Shown in pieces: positions 23,199 through 30,528 of a stretch of DNA of 35,868 nucleotides. Source of the DNA: SZAS-103 sp043747745 (lineage in GTDB: Bacteria > Pseudomonadota > Gammaproteobacteria > Xanthomonadales > Xanthomonadaceae); assembly GCA_043747745.1 (NCBI GenBank), contig JAYTOP010000057.1, positions 1 through 35,868 of the forward strand, given 5' to 3'. The notes beneath the pieces were generated by a model that saw only the letters and a list, made by a program, of their open reading frames with translations, had not been told where the DNA came from and searched no databases. The number at the start of each line of letters is the position of its first letter. Position 1 is the stretch's first letter. The position numbers were made by a program, and so were the translations under genes.

Positions 23199-24133
23199 GT
23201 TCCGTCGCGCGCCAATACTGGCAATTGACGAAGCCGCGCGTGGTCGCGCTCATCGTCTTCACCGCGTTCGTCGGCATGCTGCTCGCGCGCGTCGATCCGC
23301 CGCCCGGCATGCCGGTCCCGGCACCGCAATTGCCACCGCTGCGCGAATCGCTGCTGGGCTTCATCGGCATCTGGCTCGCTGCCGCGTCCGCTGCAGCGAT
23401 CAATCAATTGCTCGATGCGCGCATCGACGCGAAGATGACGCGCACCTCGTGGCGGCCGATCGTGGTCGGGCAGATCACCCCGACGAAGGCATTGATCTTC
23501 GCGCTCACGCTCGCCGCGTTGTCGATGGCGATCCTGGCGGTCTGGGTCAACGCGCTCACCGCGGAATTGACCTTCGCATCGATGATCGGCTACGCGGTGA
23601 TCTACACCGTCTTCCTCAAGCGCGCGACGCCGCAGAACATCGTGATCGGCGGTCTCGCCGGCGCGGCACCGCCTGCGCTGGGCTGGGTCGCGGTGACCGG
23701 CGAACTGCATCGCGACGCCTTGCTGCTGGTGCTGATCATCTTCGTGTGGACGCCGCCGCACTTCTGGGCGCTCGCGATCTTCCGCCGCGAGGATTACGCA
23801 CGCGCGATGGTGCCGATGCTGCCGGTCACGCACGGCGTGCAATACACGCGCTGGCAGATCCTGTTTTACACCGTGCTGCTGTTCGCGGTGACCATGCTGC
23901 CGTGGGCAACCGGCATGAGCGGCGCGTTCTACCTCGGCGGCGCGCTCGTGCTGAACGCGGTGTTCCTGTACTACGCGATCCGCATGCTCAACCCGCCCGG
24001 CGAACTGTTCGCGATGAAGATGTTCCACTACTCGATCGTATACCTGATGGCGCTGTTCGCGTTTTTGCTAGCGGACCATTGGTTGCTGCCGCAGACCGAC
24101 GTGGCCGCGATGAGTTGGCAGAAGATCGGCTGA
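23195..24133 (+). CDS. ctaB: Protoheme IX farnesyltransferase (heme O synthase)
   Basis: This attaches the farnesyl chain to protoheme, the step before CtaA. The ATG at 23195 overlaps the ctaA stop and gives 312 residues with about nine helices. YWQLTKPRVVALIVFTAFVG is the family N-terminus. AINQLLDARIDAKMTRTSWR is the N-x3-D-x2-D prenyl-diphosphate motif with the M-x-R-T extension. LKRATPQNIVIGGLAGAAPP, VWTPPHFWALAIFRREDYA and VTHGVQYTRWQILFYT follow in order. It closes the oxidase cluster; no sco gene follows, and the next gene converges on it. Confidence 0.97.
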   Translation: MSSVARQYWQLTKPRVVALIVFTAFVGMLLARVDPPPGMPVPAPQLPPLRESLLGFIGIWLAAASAAAINQLLDARIDAKMTRTSWRPIVVGQITPTKALIFALTLAALSMAILAVWVNALTAELTFASMIGYAVIYTVFLKRATPQNIVIGGLAGAAPPALGWVAVTGELHRDALLLVLIIFVWTPPHFWALAIFRREDYARAMVPMLPVTHGVQYTRWQILFYTVLLFAVTMLPWATGMSGAFYLGGALVLNAVFLYYAIRMLNPPGELFAMKMFHYSIVYLMALFAFLLADHWLLPQTDVAAMSWQKIG

Positions 24134-24181
24134 TCGCTTGCCTGGCCGGGACCTGTTTCTCCTGTTTGGCCGCGTTTCGGC

Positions 24182-24622
24182 CTACCGGTTGGTCCTGCCG
24201 CGAAAGCAAATCGTTTCGGTGGTCGACCTCGCCTCGCTGCTTTGCGGTGAGGTCGGAGATTGCATGATCGCGACGGCGGCATAGCAGCCCGGTTTCAATC
24301 CGTACTCGATCATCAATACTTCGGGACGGAATACTACGCCAGCGGTGAGCATCGGCTTGAGATCAACGACCGATCCGTCGTCGGGGGCCGGATAGCCGCC
24401 GGCGCGCTTGTGGAATGTTTTGTGTCCGTCGGAAAACTCGAGGCTGATCGATTCGATGAATTTCCTTTCCGGAAAGGAAATATCGCCGTCGCCGAGACTC
24501 GATACGTCGACGAAGACCAGTCCGTCCCGTGAGGAGAGCCTGACTTCCATGCCGCCGAACTCTGCGCTTGCGCGGCCGATCAGGAGGCAGGATGCCATCA
24601 CAAGAAGCGGGTGGATTTTCAT
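24182..24622 (-). CDS. Small exported protein of unknown function
   Basis: The 146-residue protein opens with MKIHPLLVMASCLLIGRASA, a signal peptide; an in-frame GTG three codons upstream is the other possible start. The mature part is beta-rich and acidic, with SSLGDGDISFPERKFIESIS, SDGHKTFHKRAGGYPAPDDG and a Cys in KPGCYAAVAIM, and a second Cys near the end (TICFRGRTNR) that could form a disulfide with it. I do not recognise the family. It is downstream of dnaG on the same strand across a 93-base gap and convergent with ctaB. GC content is lower than in its neighbours, which could indicate separate origin. Confidence 0.6.
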   Translation of the reverse strand: MKIHPLLVMASCLLIGRASAEFGGMEVRLSSRDGLVFVDVSSLGDGDISFPERKFIESISLEFSDGHKTFHKRAGGYPAPDDGSVVDLKPMLTAGVVFRPEVLMIEYGLKPGCYAAVAIMQSPTSPQSSEARSTTETICFRGRTNR

Positions 24623-24715
24623 GGTGACCACGCGGTGGGAAATGCGGACAAGTCACTGACATCGTCAGCGATGGCGGCATCCGTTGCAACGGCAGCGTGC
24701 GCGAACCATATCTGG

Positions 24716-26503
24716 TTATCGCCGCGCGAACAGCTTCATCAGTTCGCGCAATTCGTTCTTTTCCTCGTCAGACAATCCTGATTCGGATTGGCGCGCCCTG
24801 AGTTCCTCGACGCGTTGCTGCAGCGTCTGCTGATCCAGTTGCGCGAGTGCGTCGCGCCATTCGTTGCGCCACATCGCCGCGTCGCCGGGCAGGGATTGCA
24901 GCGCGAGTTTCTGCAATGCGGCGATCTCTTCGCGCTCGGCCATGTGCTCGAGCAGCGCGCCGGTGGAAAGGTGCGGTCGTTCGCGCACCAGCTTGATCAA
25001 TTCCACCAACAGCCCGATGCCCGGCTGGCGCAGCGCGGCGAACAACGGCGGCCACGGCGCGTCCTGCGCGAGTCCTGGTTCCTGCAGCAGCAAGGCGATC
25101 GCACTGCGCACAAGGCTGCGCCGCGGAACCGCATGCGCTCGCGGCGATGGATTCTGCGACGTTGCAGGTTTTGCGGCAGTCGCCGCGCCAACGCCCGCGA
25201 TTTCAGTCAGCCGCGCGTGCATCAGGTCGCGGAACGCGCCGTCGGGAATCTGCGCAAGCAACGGGCGTGCGCGTTCGGCCAGGCGCGCGCGCCCATCGAG
25301 TGTGCCGAGGTTTACGTCCTTGCCGAGTTCGGCGAACAGGAATTCCGATAGCGGCGTTGCATGTTGCAGGCGTGCCTCGAAACCCGCCGCGCCATCCTTG
25401 CGCACGATGGAATCGGGATCTTCGCCTTCGGGCAGAAACAGGAAGAACGCCTGGCGTCCGTCGCGCATGCGCGGCAGCGCGGATTCGAGCGCCTTCCACG
25501 CCGCGCCGCGCCCGGCCTTGTCGCCGTCGAAGCAGAACACCACGTCGGCCGCGTTGCGGAACAGTAGCTCCGCATGGTCGGGAGTGGTCGCGGTTCCAAG
25601 CGTCGCGACCGCCTGGGTCACGCCGAACTGGAACAGCGCGACGACGTCCATGTAGCCCTCGACGACGATCAGCCGTTCGATCTTCGAATGCGCCTGGCGC
25701 ACCTGCCACAGGCCGTAGAGTTCGCGGCCCTTGTGGAACAGCGCGGTCTCGGGCGAGTTGAGGTACTTGGGTGTGTGTTCATTCTTGCGCGCGTCCTGCG
25801 CGCGAGGATCAACAAGCGGCGGTCCATCGCCGCGGCTCTCAGTCTTGTTCTCAAGCACTCTCCCACCGAAAGCGATCACGCGTCCGCGGCGGTCGTGGAT
25901 CGGGAACATCACGCGGCCGCGGAACTTGTCGTAGACGCGGCCGCTATCGCTTTTCGAGAACATCCCCGCGCTTTCGAGCAGGCGCAATTGGCGTTCGTCG
26001 GTGCCTAATGCGTTCTTCAAACCATCCCAGCCGTCCGGTGCATAGCCGATCCCAAAGCGAGTCAGAGTGCTGGAATCCACTTCGCGTCGCTTCAGGTACT
26101 CCTGCGCCTTCGGATTCGCATCGAGCTGCTTGCGGAAGAATTGCGCGGCCGCGTCGAGCGCAGCATAGAGGTCGACCGTTTCACCGCTCGCGTTGCGCTG
26201 GAAGGTTTCCTTCGGCACTTCCATGCCGTTGCGCTTGGCGAGTTCCTCGACCGCATCCAGGAATTCGAGGCGGTCGTAATTCATCAGGAACGAGATCGCA
26301 GTACCGTGCGCGCCGCAGCCGAAGCAGTGATAGAACTGCTTGGTCGGCGACACCGTGAACGACGGCGAGCGCTCGTCGTGGAACGGACAGCGCGCCGAAT
26401 ACTCGCGCCCCTGCCGCTTCAACGGCACGCGCGAACCGATCACCTCGACGAGGTCGGTGCGCGCGAGCAATTCGTCGATGAAGGCGTCGGGGATGCGGGC
26501 CAT
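24716..26503 (-). CDS. dnaG: DNA primase DnaG
   Basis: This makes RNA primers for replication. From the ATG at 26503 the protein has 595 residues. The CHC2 zinc finger is in SARCPFHDERSPSFTVSP and FYHCFGCGAHGTAISFL. The catalytic core has YAPDGWDGLKNAL, RVMFPIHDRRGRVIAFGGRV and TPKYLNSPETALFHKGRELY. The TOPRIM acids are in IVVEGYMDVVALFQFGV and DVVFCFDGDKAGRGAAWK. The C-terminal helicase-binding domain is Gln/Leu-rich. Unusually, about 23 extra residues (containing DPRAQDARKNEH) separate GGRVL from TPKYLN, where other primases have only two to four. They are encoded by a dispersed repeat (25781-25840). The gene starts 2 bases after the methyltransferase stop. rpoD, often next downstream, is not here. 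Confidence 0.96.
   Translation of the reverse strand: MARIPDAFIDELLARTDLVEVIGSRVPLKRQGREYSARCPFHDERSPSFTVSPTKQFYHCFGCGAHGTAISFLMNYDRLEFLDAVEELAKRNGMEVPKETFQRNASGETVDLYAALDAAAQFFRKQLDANPKAQEYLKRREVDSSTLTRFGIGYAPDGWDGLKNALGTDERQLRLLESAGMFSKSDSGRVYDKFRGRVMFPIHDRRGRVIAFGGRVLENKTESRGDGPPLVDPRAQDARKNEHTPKYLNSPETALFHKGRELYGLWQVRQAHSKIERLIVVEGYMDVVALFQFGVTQAVATLGTATTPDHAELLFRNAADVVFCFDGDKAGRGAAWKALESALPRMRDGRQAFFLFLPEGEDPDSIVRKDGAAGFEARLQHATPLSEFLFAELGKDVNLGTLDGRARLAERARPLLAQIPDGAFRDLMHARLTEIAGVGAATAAKPATSQNPSPRAHAVPRRSLVRSAIALLLQEPGLAQDAPWPPLFAALRQPGIGLLVELIKLVRERPHLSTGALLEHMAEREEIAALQKLALQSLPGDAAMWRNEWRDALAQLDQQTLQQRVEELRARQSESGLSDEEKNELRELMKLFARR
25781..25840 (-). repeat. Two-hairpin GGA-loop repeat, copy inside dnaG
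   Basis: On the minus strand hairpin 1 is GCGGCG-ATGGAC-CGCCGC (25816-25833), then TTGTTGATCCTC, then hairpin 2 GCGCGC-AGGAC-GCGCGC (25787-25803). The stems are longer than in the other copies. It is translated in the same frame as the putA copy, giving PRAQDAR where putA has PRAQDAQ. It lies exactly at the extra segment of this primase. Confidence 0.8.
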
Positions 26504-26505
26504 GG

Positions 26506-27270
26506 TCAAGCCAGCGACGGTTTCCGCGCCAGGCAGGCGTAGATGAATCCCGTGCCCGCATGGCGTCGCTGCAGGCGTTCGATCTGCAGGCGCTCGATGA
26601 ATCCGGGCGACGCGCTGTGGTTGTAGATTTCCCAGCGGCGTCGTTCGATGACGGGCACGAAACCGGCGGCGGTGATGGCGTTGCGCAACAGGGCGGGGGG
26701 CAGTGGCGCTTCGTCGGGATCGGGGGCGGATGATTCGTAATGCCGCGATGCCGCCAGTGATTTCCGGTTCCATTGCTGGATCGCTTCGGGTTCCTCGATC
26801 GGGCCATCGGCGACGGGCTCGGCGAGCAGCACCCAACCGCCGGGTCGCGTTGTCCGAAAGATCGACGCAAGAACGCGATCGAGGTTCTCGACACCGAGGT
26901 GATGCAGGACGCCGACAGCAGTCGTGAGATCGGCGAAATCGGGGCTCTGGTCGAGGAATGACGCGACGTCGCGCTCGATGAATTGCGCGCGACCCAGCCC
27001 GATCGCTTCGGCCCGTTGCTGCGCGATCTGCAACATGCCCGGGCTGTGATCGATGCCGGTGATCTTGTGCGCGAGATGGCCAGCGCGCAGGACCATGTGT
27101 CCCGTGCCGCAGCCGATATCGAGCATCTGCGCGAACGGCGCATTCTTGGCGAGCTGGCGAAGTGCGGGCGCAAACAGGCTTTGCGTCGCCAGTTCGCGCG
27201 GCTCCAGCACGACCTTGTCGTACTCGGCGGCGATCGAGTCGTGGTAGTGGATGTCCTTGCTTGTATCCAT
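26506..27270 (-). CDS. Class I SAM-dependent methyltransferase
   Basis: The 254-residue cytosolic protein has motif I MLDIGCGTGHMVLRAGH, the acidic motif II in KITGIDHSPGMLQIAQQRAE, LTTAVGVLHHLGVENLDRV (motif IV region) and RPGGWVLLAEPVADGP (post-motif). The start at 27270 (MDTSKDIHYHDSIAAEYDKV) gives the usual 'H-D-x-I-A-x-x-Y-D' opening of UbiE/biotin-type methyltransferases. The substrate is unknown; a small-molecule acceptor is likely. It sits between yqeY and dnaG, an uncommon addition to this operon, and its stop is 2 bases from the dnaG start, so the two are co-translated or nearly so. Confidence 0.85.
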   Translation of the reverse strand: MDTSKDIHYHDSIAAEYDKVVLEPRELATQSLFAPALRQLAKNAPFAQMLDIGCGTGHMVLRAGHLAHKITGIDHSPGMLQIAQQRAEAIGLGRAQFIERDVASFLDQSPDFADLTTAVGVLHHLGVENLDRVLASIFRTTRPGGWVLLAEPVADGPIEEPEAIQQWNRKSLAASRHYESSAPDPDEAPLPPALLRNAITAAGFVPVIERRRWEIYNHSASPGFIERLQIERLQRRHAGTGFIYACLARKPSLA

Positions 27271-27336
27271 GCCGCAACCTCGTGGTGACCGGGCGAGCTT
27301 ACTTGCGAGACAGTGCTGCAATCGAAACCGATCGAT

Positions 27337-27783
27337 TCAGCCTGCGAGTTTCTGCTTCACCAGCGCCGACGCCTGGCCCATGTCTGCGCGGCCCGCGATG
27401 CGCGGTTTCAGGATGGCCATTACCTTGCCCATGTCCTGCTGGCCCGCTGCGCCCGACGCGACGATCGCGCTGGCGATTTCTGACGCGAGTTCGTCAGCCG
27501 ACATTTGCGCGGGCAGGTAGGCCTGGATGATCGCGATCTCGGCGCGTTCGACCGCTGCCAAATCCTCGCGGGCCGCAGCTTCGTATTGCGACACCGAATC
27601 CTTGCGCTGCTTGAGCATTTTTTCGAGCACGGCGAGCACCTGCGCGTCGTCGAGCACGATGCGCTCGTCGACTTCGCGCCGCTGGATGTCGGCCTTGATC
27701 AGGCGGATGACGCCGAGGCGATCTTTCTCGCCGGACTTCATCGTGGCCTTCATGTCATCGGTCAGGAGTTGTTTGAGCGACAT
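27337..27783 (-). CDS. yqeY: GatB/YqeY domain protein
   Basis: The 148-residue protein starts MSLKQLLTDDMKATMKSGEK and includes LGVIRLIKADIQRREVDE, YLPAQMSADELASEIASAI and MGKVMAILKPRIAGRADMG, the stand-alone YqeY family related to the tail domain of the GatB amidotransferase subunit. The in-frame extension upstream to 27858 would run through the rpsU terminator region and is unlikely. These proteins lie between rpsU and dnaG in many gammaproteobacteria. The biochemical role is not settled; binding to tRNA is proposed from homology. Confidence 0.93.
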   Translation of the reverse strand: MSLKQLLTDDMKATMKSGEKDRLGVIRLIKADIQRREVDERIVLDDAQVLAVLEKMLKQRKDSVSQYEAAAREDLAAVERAEIAIIQAYLPAQMSADELASEIASAIVASGAAGQQDMGKVMAILKPRIAGRADMGQASALVKQKLAG

Positions 27784-27863
27784 GGGAATTCCTTGGCTGG
27801 GGGTGGAACGCCTATATGGGTCGCGCAGGATCTTCAATGGGAATGGCGGGGCATCCACAACGC

Positions 27864-27895
27864 AAAAAGCCGGCGACGCTCGCGCGGCCGGCTTT
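27864..27895 (-). terminator. Terminator or attenuator after rpsU
   Basis: On the minus strand AAAGCCGGC and GCCGGCTTT pair around a 12-base loop, followed by two further T, 50 bases after the rpsU stop and 81 before yqeY. It should reduce read-through from rpsU into yqeY-dnaG, matching the usual large excess of S21 over primase. Confidence 0.8.
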
Positions 27896-27944
27896 GTTCG
27901 AAAAGCCTGGCCTCAAAGGCCGGGCTGATCAGGCGGTCTTGCGA

Positions 27945-28160
27945 TCAATACAAGCGCTGGCGCTTGGTAACGTCGCGCGACGAGCGGCGGATCTGGCGCT
28001 TCACCGCGGCTGCGGCCTTGCGCTTGCGCTCCTGGGTGGGCTTTTCGTAGAACTCGCGCTTGCGGGTTTCGGCCAGGACTCCTGCCTTCTCGCAGGTGCG
28101 CTTGAAGCGGCGCAGCGCAAACTCGAAGGGTTCGTTTTCGCGGACTTTGACGGACGGCAT
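27945..28160 (-). CDS. rpsU: 30S ribosomal protein S21
   Basis: The 71-residue basic protein is MPSVKVRENEPFEFALRRFK, then RTCEKAGVLAETRKREFYEK and a Lys/Arg-rich end finishing SRDVTKRQRLY, full length for bS21. The GGAG Shine-Dalgarno of the leader lies 6 bases before the ATG. bS21 helps base-pair the mRNA to 16S rRNA at initiation. It is the first gene of the minus-strand rpsU-yqeY-methyltransferase-dnaG unit and divergent from tsaD, a conserved arrangement. Confidence 0.97.
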   Translation of the reverse strand: MPSVKVRENEPFEFALRRFKRTCEKAGVLAETRKREFYEKPTQERKRKAAAAVKRQIRRSSRDVTKRQRLY

Positions 28161-28208
28161 GGAGACTCCGGAACAGGGAAACCGTCCGACAGGACGGGCG
28201 AGCCGCGT

Positions 28209-28238
28209 ATGATACCCGCATGAATGGCGCTCCCGCAA
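28209..28238 (-). promoter_or_regulatory. Sigma70-type promoter of rpsU
   Basis: On the minus strand TTGCGG (28233-28238) and TATCAT (28209-28214) are separated by 18 bases, about 49 bases upstream of the rpsU start. It lies in the AT-rich patch of the rpsU-tsaD divergent region. Confidence 0.6.
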
Positions 28239-28301
28239 GCACTATGACTTCATGCCGAATCCCCCCGCCCGTCGCGATTTCGCGCCGTGGGGCTGGTCGT
28301 C

Positions 28302-28366
28302 GTGGGAGCGGCCTCCAGCCGCGAAGTCCGGGCCATCATTCTTCGGGCCGCGGACGGCCCTCCCAC
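28302..28366. repeat. REP-like pair (GTGGGAGCGGC family) in the tsaD leader
   Basis: The left half GTGGGAGCGGCCTCCAGCCG, plus CGA, holds a GCGGC-CTCCA-GCCGC hairpin; the right half GGCCCTCCCAC (28356-28366) is the inverted start of another unit. This resembles the REP sequences with a GTGGGAGCGGC head known in pseudomonads and stenotrophomonads. The pair can fold into one long imperfect hairpin ending 23 bases before the tsaD start. Confidence 0.65.
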
Positions 28367-28389
28367 AGCCCGAGAGCGGTCCTGCGCAC

Positions 28390-29433
28390 ATGAACGTATT
28401 GGGTATCGAAACCTCCTGCGACGAAACCGGGGTTGCGGTCTACGACCTCGCCTCCGGGCTGCGCGCCCATGCGCTGTACAGCCAGATCGCGCTGCATGCC
28501 GAATACGGTGGCGTGGTGCCGGAACTGGCAAGCCGCGACCATGTGCGCAAGCTGTTGCCGCTGATCCGCCAGACCTTGGCCGAGTCCGGGCTGGCCGTCG
28601 CCGAGCTCGGCGGCGTGGCCTATACCGCCGGGCCAGGACTGGTCGGGGCGCTGCTGGTCGGGGCCGGGGTCGCGCGCGCGCTGGCCTGGGCGCTGGATGT
28701 CCCGGCAATCGGCGTGCACCACATGGAGGGCCATCTACTTGCACCGCTGATGGAGGATCCCGGCCTGAAGCCGCCCTTCGTCGCGCTGCTAGTGTCGGGT
28801 GGCCACACCCAGCTGATCGCAGTGAAGGCGATCGGCGACTACGAAGTGCTTGGCGAAACCCTCGACGACGCTGCCGGCGAAGCCTTCGACAAGACCGCCA
28901 AGATGATGGGCCTGCCGTATCCGGGCGGCCCCCAGCTCGCGAAGCTCGCCGCGACCGGCACCCCCGGCATCTTCAAATTTACGCGACCAATGACCGACCG
29001 GCCCGGGCTGGACTTTAGTTTCTCCGGGCTCAAGACGCAGGTGCTGCTCGCTTGGCAGAAATCCGACAAGTCCGATGCGTCCCGTGCCGACATCGCGCGG
29101 GGCTTCGAGGACGCAGTGGTCGACACGCTCGCAATCAAGTGCGCGCGCGCACTGGAGGCGGCCGGTTGCGATACCCTCGTCGTCGCGGGCGGCGTCGGTG
29201 CGAATATGCGGCTGCGCGCGAAGCTGCAGGCCCAGGCGGAAAAGCATGGCGGTCGCGTCTGCTTCCCGCGCCCGGCGTTCTGCACCGACAACGGCGCGAT
29301 GATCGCTTATGCAGGCGCGCTGCGGCTCGCAGCCGGGCAGCACGACAGCGCCGCCGCCGATGTGCGTCCGCGCTGGGATATGGCGACGCTGCCGCGAGTC
29401 GGCGGCAGCAAGGGGCTGGAGGCTGGGGGCTAG
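28390..29433 (+). CDS. tsaD: tRNA N6-adenosine threonylcarbamoyltransferase TsaD
   Basis: This transfers the threonylcarbamoyl group to A37 of ANN-decoding tRNAs, with TsaB/TsaE. From the ATG at 28390 the protein has 347 residues: MNVLGIETSCDETGVAVYD, the metal-binding HMEGH in GVHHMEGHLLAPL, LLVSGGHTQLIAVK, GEAFDKTAKMMGLPYPGGP, DFSFSGLKTQVLL and CTDNGAMIAYAG. The frame is open upstream to 28252, but that part is only REP-derived and does not match the family. The last residues (KGLEAGG) come from a G-rich simple-sequence stretch and are not conserved. Confidence 0.97.
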   Translation: MNVLGIETSCDETGVAVYDLASGLRAHALYSQIALHAEYGGVVPELASRDHVRKLLPLIRQTLAESGLAVAELGGVAYTAGPGLVGALLVGAGVARALAWALDVPAIGVHHMEGHLLAPLMEDPGLKPPFVALLVSGGHTQLIAVKAIGDYEVLGETLDDAAGEAFDKTAKMMGLPYPGGPQLAKLAATGTPGIFKFTRPMTDRPGLDFSFSGLKTQVLLAWQKSDKSDASRADIARGFEDAVVDTLAIKCARALEAAGCDTLVVAGGVGANMRLRAKLQAQAEKHGGRVCFPRPAFCTDNGAMIAYAGALRLAAGQHDSAAADVRPRWDMATLPRVGGSKGLEAGG

Positions 29434-29496
29434 GGGTTGGCAAAAGCCTGTAGCATCCCTCCAGTCTCCATATCCCAGCCGCCAATCCCCACTCCC

Positions 29497-29856
29497 ATGG
29501 ACCGAGTCTTCATCGCAGGTCTCGAAATCGAGACCGTCATCGGCATCTACGACTGGGAGCGCAAGATCCGCCAGCCGCTGGTGTTCGACATCGAGATGGC
29601 GTTCGACAACCGCGTGCCGGCGGTCAGCGACGACATCGTCGATACGCTCGACTACAAGGCGGTCAGCAAACGCGTGGTCGCGTTCGTGTCGACGTCGGAG
29701 TTCGGCCTGGTGGAAACCCTCGCCGAGCGCTGCGCGGAATTGATCCTTGCCGAGTTCCCGGTCCGGCAATTGCGTTTGAAACTCAGCAAGCCCGGCGCTG
29801 TGCGTGGTGCGAAAGCAGTTGGCGTGATCATCGAGCGGAAAAAGGGGTCAGAGTGA
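29497..29856 (+). CDS. folB: Dihydroneopterin aldolase
   Basis: This is folate synthesis: it cleaves 7,8-dihydroneopterin to 6-hydroxymethyl-dihydropterin and glycolaldehyde. The protein has 119 residues: MDRVFIAGLEIETVIGIYDW, ERKIRQPLVFDIEM, DTLDYKAVSKRVVAFV, LVETLAERCAELIL and LRLKLSKPGAVRGAKAVGV. The catalytic Glu of the T-V-I-G-I/E pair and the C-terminal Lys are present. The ATG at 29497 is chosen over an upstream TTG at 29437 because the family starts here. It precedes folK, the next step of the pathway. Confidence 0.94.
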   Translation: MDRVFIAGLEIETVIGIYDWERKIRQPLVFDIEMAFDNRVPAVSDDIVDTLDYKAVSKRVVAFVSTSEFGLVETLAERCAELILAEFPVRQLRLKLSKPGAVRGAKAVGVIIERKKGSE

Positions 29857-29893
29857 ATTTTGCCCAGACAGGTCGGTGTTCGGGCGCGAAACC

Positions 29894-30421
29894 ATGCCGC
29901 AGAACTTCACTTTGACCACCTTTTCGAAGGCGTACCTGAGCCTCGGCAGCAACCTCGATCCAGAACGCCATCTACGCGCGGCTGCGGCAGCACTGCGCGA
30001 ACGCTTCGGCGACGCGATTTTCTCATCGGTGTTGCGCACGCCAGCGATCGGATTCGACGGGCCGGATTTCCTCAATGCCGCCGCGATCGTGCGCACCGAT
30101 CTCGATCCGCATGCGCTCGATGCGTGGCTGCATGGGCTTGAAGCCGCGCAGGGCCGCGATCGCAGCGGGCCGCGATTCGCATCGCGCACGTTGGATATCG
30201 ATATCGTGTTCTACGACGACCGCGTGATCGCACCGACGCCCGGCAGTCATCTGCAGATCCCGCGACCGGAGTTGCAGTTTGCATTCGTCCTGCAACCGCT
30301 CGCGGAGATCGCGCCCGACTTCCGCGACCCGCTCAGCGGCCGCACGCTCGCGCAACTGTGGGCTGCGCATCCGCAATACGCGATGCCATCGTCGGTCGCC
30401 GCATCGCTCGAGAATCCCTGA
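29894..30421 (+). CDS. folK: 2-amino-4-hydroxy-6-hydroxymethyldihydropteridine pyrophosphokinase
   Basis: This uses ATP to pyrophosphorylate the product of FolB. From the ATG at 29894 the protein has 175 residues. KAYLSLGSNLDPERHLRAAA is the family N-terminus. FDGPDFLNAAAIVRTDLDPH, the conserved GPRFASRTLDIDIVFYDDRV with its two metal-binding Asp, and IPRPELQFAFVLQPLAEIAP follow. A GTG six codons upstream is an alternative start. It lies 37 bases after folB and forms the end of a tsaD-folB-folK run. Confidence 0.95.
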   Translation: MPQNFTLTTFSKAYLSLGSNLDPERHLRAAAAALRERFGDAIFSSVLRTPAIGFDGPDFLNAAAIVRTDLDPHALDAWLHGLEAAQGRDRSGPRFASRTLDIDIVFYDDRVIAPTPGSHLQIPRPELQFAFVLQPLAEIAPDFRDPLSGRTLAQLWAAHPQYAMPSSVAASLENP

Positions 30422-30528
30422 GCCACCAGGAGCGACGGGCAAACAAGCCGGTCATGTTGCGGACAGACTGGATGGCGTAGAACTCCAGAGGGTGCTGGAG
30501 TTGTTGTATTCCATCGGAAGGAAAGGCG

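Noticed and set aside
24134..24181. Terminator between ctaB and the exported protein
   Set aside because: Only a 5-bp GGCCG/CGGCC stem is visible, without a T tract; too weak to report.
26507..27277. A long N-terminal extension of DnaG
   Set aside because: It overlaps the methyltransferase gene out of frame; the conserved primase N-terminus begins at 26503.
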